64,000 nucleotides of DNA from Fen-1254 sp963769605 (lineage in GTDB: Bacteria > Bacteroidota > Ignavibacteria > UBA10030), in NCBI GenBank assembly GCA_963769605.1, contig CAVYML010000009.1, positions 1,364,001 to 1,428,000 on the forward strand, in the 5' to 3' direction. Of this stretch, positions 62,388-64,000 are shown piece after piece (position 1 is the stretch's first letter; every line of letters starts with the position of its first letter). Made by a program: the position numbers and the translations under genes. The notes under the pieces were generated by a model. The model searched no databases, had not been told where the DNA came from, and saw only the letters and a program-made list of their open reading frames with translations.

Positions 62388-63511
62388 TGCAGAAAGAATC
62401 ACAGCAAATCATGATGCAGCATTCGGAAGTAAAGATAAGATTGCTAAAACTTTATCTTGAACGATATTTGACTGTCTTAAGCATGTCGAAATACTTCGGT
62501 GATATCTATATTTATGATTTGTTCTGTGGTGAGGGAATTTATGAAAATGGTGGCAAAGGCAGTCCAATAATTATTTTAGAGACGATTAAACCGATCTATT
62601 TCGTGAGTAAAGCAAAAGGAAATGATAAAGATAAATTTAATTGTCTGTTTAATGATATAGATTCTGATAAAATAGAAAAATTGAGAGAAGAAATTGCCAA
62701 CAGGCATCTCTATTATCCAGAAATGGGAAGGTTGGATATTCGACAAATGGATTACAAGTATCTCCTTCCCTTGGTAAATGAAGAAATAAATACATTCAAG
62801 AAGGAAAAGGCATTTGTTTTTATTGATCCCTATGGATACAAAGATATTAAGGTCTCGGATATTATGAATTTATTAAGCTCTAAAAAGTCTGAAGTGCTTT
62901 TATTTCTACCGACACAGTTTATGTTTAGATTTGAAACGAAGGGAACTCCTGTATGCTTAGTCGATTTTATCAGCGAGCTCATGCCGCAGGAAAAATGGCC
63001 AACCAGTAATACCGGAATCAATTTTATAGAAACCTTAACAGAAGCATTTCGGAAGAAGCTAGGTCCCGATTATTTTACAGACTCCTTTATTATTACACGG
63101 GAATTAAATCAATTCTTTTGTCTATTCTTTTTTACAGGCCATATTTATGGATTTGATAGGATGCTTGATGCTAAATGGGAGATAGATGCTGAAGAAGGCC
63201 GAGGATGGTGCTATCAAACAGGCGATTCATTGTTCGATGATGGATGTAAGGTGGCGAATACTCGTAAATTGGAGAACAAGTTGTTAGAGACTTTATCAAA
63301 AGGAGAATGCACCAATGGTGAATTATATCGATTTACACTACAAAATGGTCATTTGCCTTGCCATTCAAACGAAATATTGACAAACCTTCAAAAGGATGGA
63401 AGGTTGGTCGTAACAAAGGCGGATGGAACAATGGCGAGGAAAGCCGCTTTTTATTTAAGCTACAAGTTATATAAAAATGAACCAGACAAAATTAAAATAA
63501 GGTTAAAATAG
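62384..63511 (+). CDS. tcmP: Three-Cys-motif partner protein TcmP
   Basis: The 375-residue protein resembles the TcmP family, which is named for being encoded beside the three-Cys (Gp37/Gp68, DUF5131) proteins. Motifs seen: VKIRLLKLYLERYLTVLSM, IYIYDLFCGEGIYENGGKGSPIIILE (a methyltransferase-like loop), KAFVFIDPYGYKDIKVSDIMNLL (like the xDPPY-type strand of methyltransferases, here DPYG), and a C-terminal wHTH-like ECTNGELYRFTLQNGHLPCHSNEILTNLQKDGRLVV. Biochemical activity is unknown. It overlaps the hsdR stop codon by four bases and is followed one base later by the DUF5131 gene. Confidence 0.87.
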   Translation: MMQKESQQIMMQHSEVKIRLLKLYLERYLTVLSMSKYFGDIYIYDLFCGEGIYENGGKGSPIIILETIKPIYFVSKAKGNDKDKFNCLFNDIDSDKIEKLREEIANRHLYYPEMGRLDIRQMDYKYLLPLVNEEINTFKKEKAFVFIDPYGYKDIKVSDIMNLLSSKKSEVLLFLPTQFMFRFETKGTPVCLVDFISELMPQEKWPTSNTGINFIETLTEAFRKKLGPDYFTDSFIITRELNQFFCLFFFTGHIYGFDRMLDAKWEIDAEEGRGWCYQTGDSLFDDGCKVANTRKLENKLLETLSKGECTNGELYRFTLQNGHLPCHSNEILTNLQKDGRLVVTKADGTMARKAAFYLSYKLYKNEPDKIKIRLK

Positions 63512-63512
63512 C

Positions 63513-64000
63513 ATGTCAAAAACTAGCATTGAATGGACGGAAATGACATGGAATCCTATAACAGGATGCAGCAAAATATCGACTGGTTGTAAATTCTGTT
63601 ATGCTGAAGTAATGTCAAAAAGATTAAAAGCAATGGGAGTAGAGAAGTACTCGAATGCTTTTAAATTGACCTTGCATGAAAGCGATTTAAATATTCCATT
63701 TGAGTGGAAAAAACCTAAAATCGTTTTTGTCAATTCAATGAGTGATTTATTTCACAAGGATGTGCCGGTTGCGTACATTCAAAGAATATTTCGAGTTATG
63801 AAAGAAAACCCTCAACATGTATTTCAAATATTAACGAAGCGAGCAGATATATTGTTGAAATATGATAAAAAGAGACTGCTTGAATGGACGCATAATATTT
63901 GGATGGGAGTTACTGTCGAAAATGATAAGGTGATGAATAGAGTTGACATGCTAAAAGCAACAAAAGCGCGAATAAAATTTCTTAGTTGTGAACCGTTGTT
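63513..64000 (+). CDS. DUF5131 (phage Gp37/Gp68-like) three-Cys protein, partial at the window end
   Basis: ATG 63513 opens MSKTSIEWTEMTWNPITGCSKISTGCKFCYAEVMSKRLKAMG, the DUF5131 signature with the three cysteines GCxxxSxGCxxCYAE, like a radical-SAM or iron-sulfur site. It continues NAFKLTLHESDLNIPFEWKKPKIVFVNSMSDLFHKDVPVAYIQRIFRVM, QVFQILTKRADILLKYD-type sequence, IWMGVTVEN and IKFLSCEPLL before the window ends. Function is unknown. It lies one base after the TcmP stop codon (63509-63511) and must be co-translated with it. Confidence 0.9.
   Translation, partial: MSKTSIEWTEMTWNPITGCSKISTGCKFCYAEVMSKRLKAMGVEKYSNAFKLTLHESDLNIPFEWKKPKIVFVNSMSDLFHKDVPVAYIQRIFRVMKENPQHVFQILTKRADILLKYDKKRLLEWTHNIWMGVTVENDKVMNRVDMLKATKARIKFLSCEPL

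Overview
The window is a chromosomal replication-origin region from a bacterium of the Bacteroidota/Chlorobiota/Ignavibacteriota (FCB) kind. The evidence is a type IX secretion C-terminal sorting signal of the NYPNPFNPST type (end of the 5826-8174 protein), a DUF5686-type outer-membrane protein with a carboxypeptidase-regulatory-like N-terminus, and the gene order dnaA-dnaN-recF-dciA-gyrB-gyrA on one side of the origin and rpmH-rnpA-yidD-yidC-mnmE-mnmG-rsmG on the other. Ignavibacteria or a close relative is my best guess, from family resemblance only. Shine-Dalgarno sequences are clear before many genes. I found no rRNA, tRNA or CRISPR array.

Layout. 0-4 kb: a partial lipoprotein, then a plus-strand set of TolB-like propeller, Tat-exported sugar isomerase-like protein and SDR epimerase. 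4-5.6 kb: glnB/glnK-amtB nitrogen pair. 5.8-9.7 kb: a T9SS substrate and a probable outer-membrane barrel. 10-19 kb: mixed metabolism and surface genes (GNAT-like, TPR, rarD, metallopeptidase-like, ilvE, coiled-coil response regulator, glycosyltransferase-deacetylase fusion). 19-28 kb: gyrA, gyrB, dciA, recF, dnaN, dnaA, all minus. 26.3-28.5 kb: DnaA-box-rich AT-rich DNA on both sides of dnaA. 28.5-37.6 kb: rpmH, rnpA, yidD, yidC, mnmE, mnmG, rsmG, murQ, DUF2461, all plus, with two perfect ParB sites (parS) around mnmG. 38-44.4 kb: SNF2 helicase plus SWIM protein, and RecQ. 44.7-57 kb: AAA/DUF4143 ATPase, SEC-C protein, class III cyclase, glgX, DUF5686 protein, a DUF559 nuclease module inserted in a truncated gene, and an ABC-2 exporter. 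57-64 kb: gene debris, then Fic, HsdR-like, TcmP and a DUF5131 (Gp37/Gp68) gene, a defence-like accessory island that runs off the end.

The origin-proximal genes point away from dnaA/rpmH on both sides, as expected for leading-strand genes. From about 31 kb rightwards the intergenic spaces hold several dispersed palindromic repeat families. The most unusual signals are: rnpA and recQ both seem to need the same +1 reading-frame change at an identical 13-base sequence, CTGCAGAAAAAAT; a DUF559 nuclease gene sits in a palindromic element that interrupts a small gene and starts by ATGA overlap with it, with a second, nuclease-less copy whose palindrome carries a compensatory change; and hsdR, tcmP and a DUF5131 gene form a tightly coupled operon.
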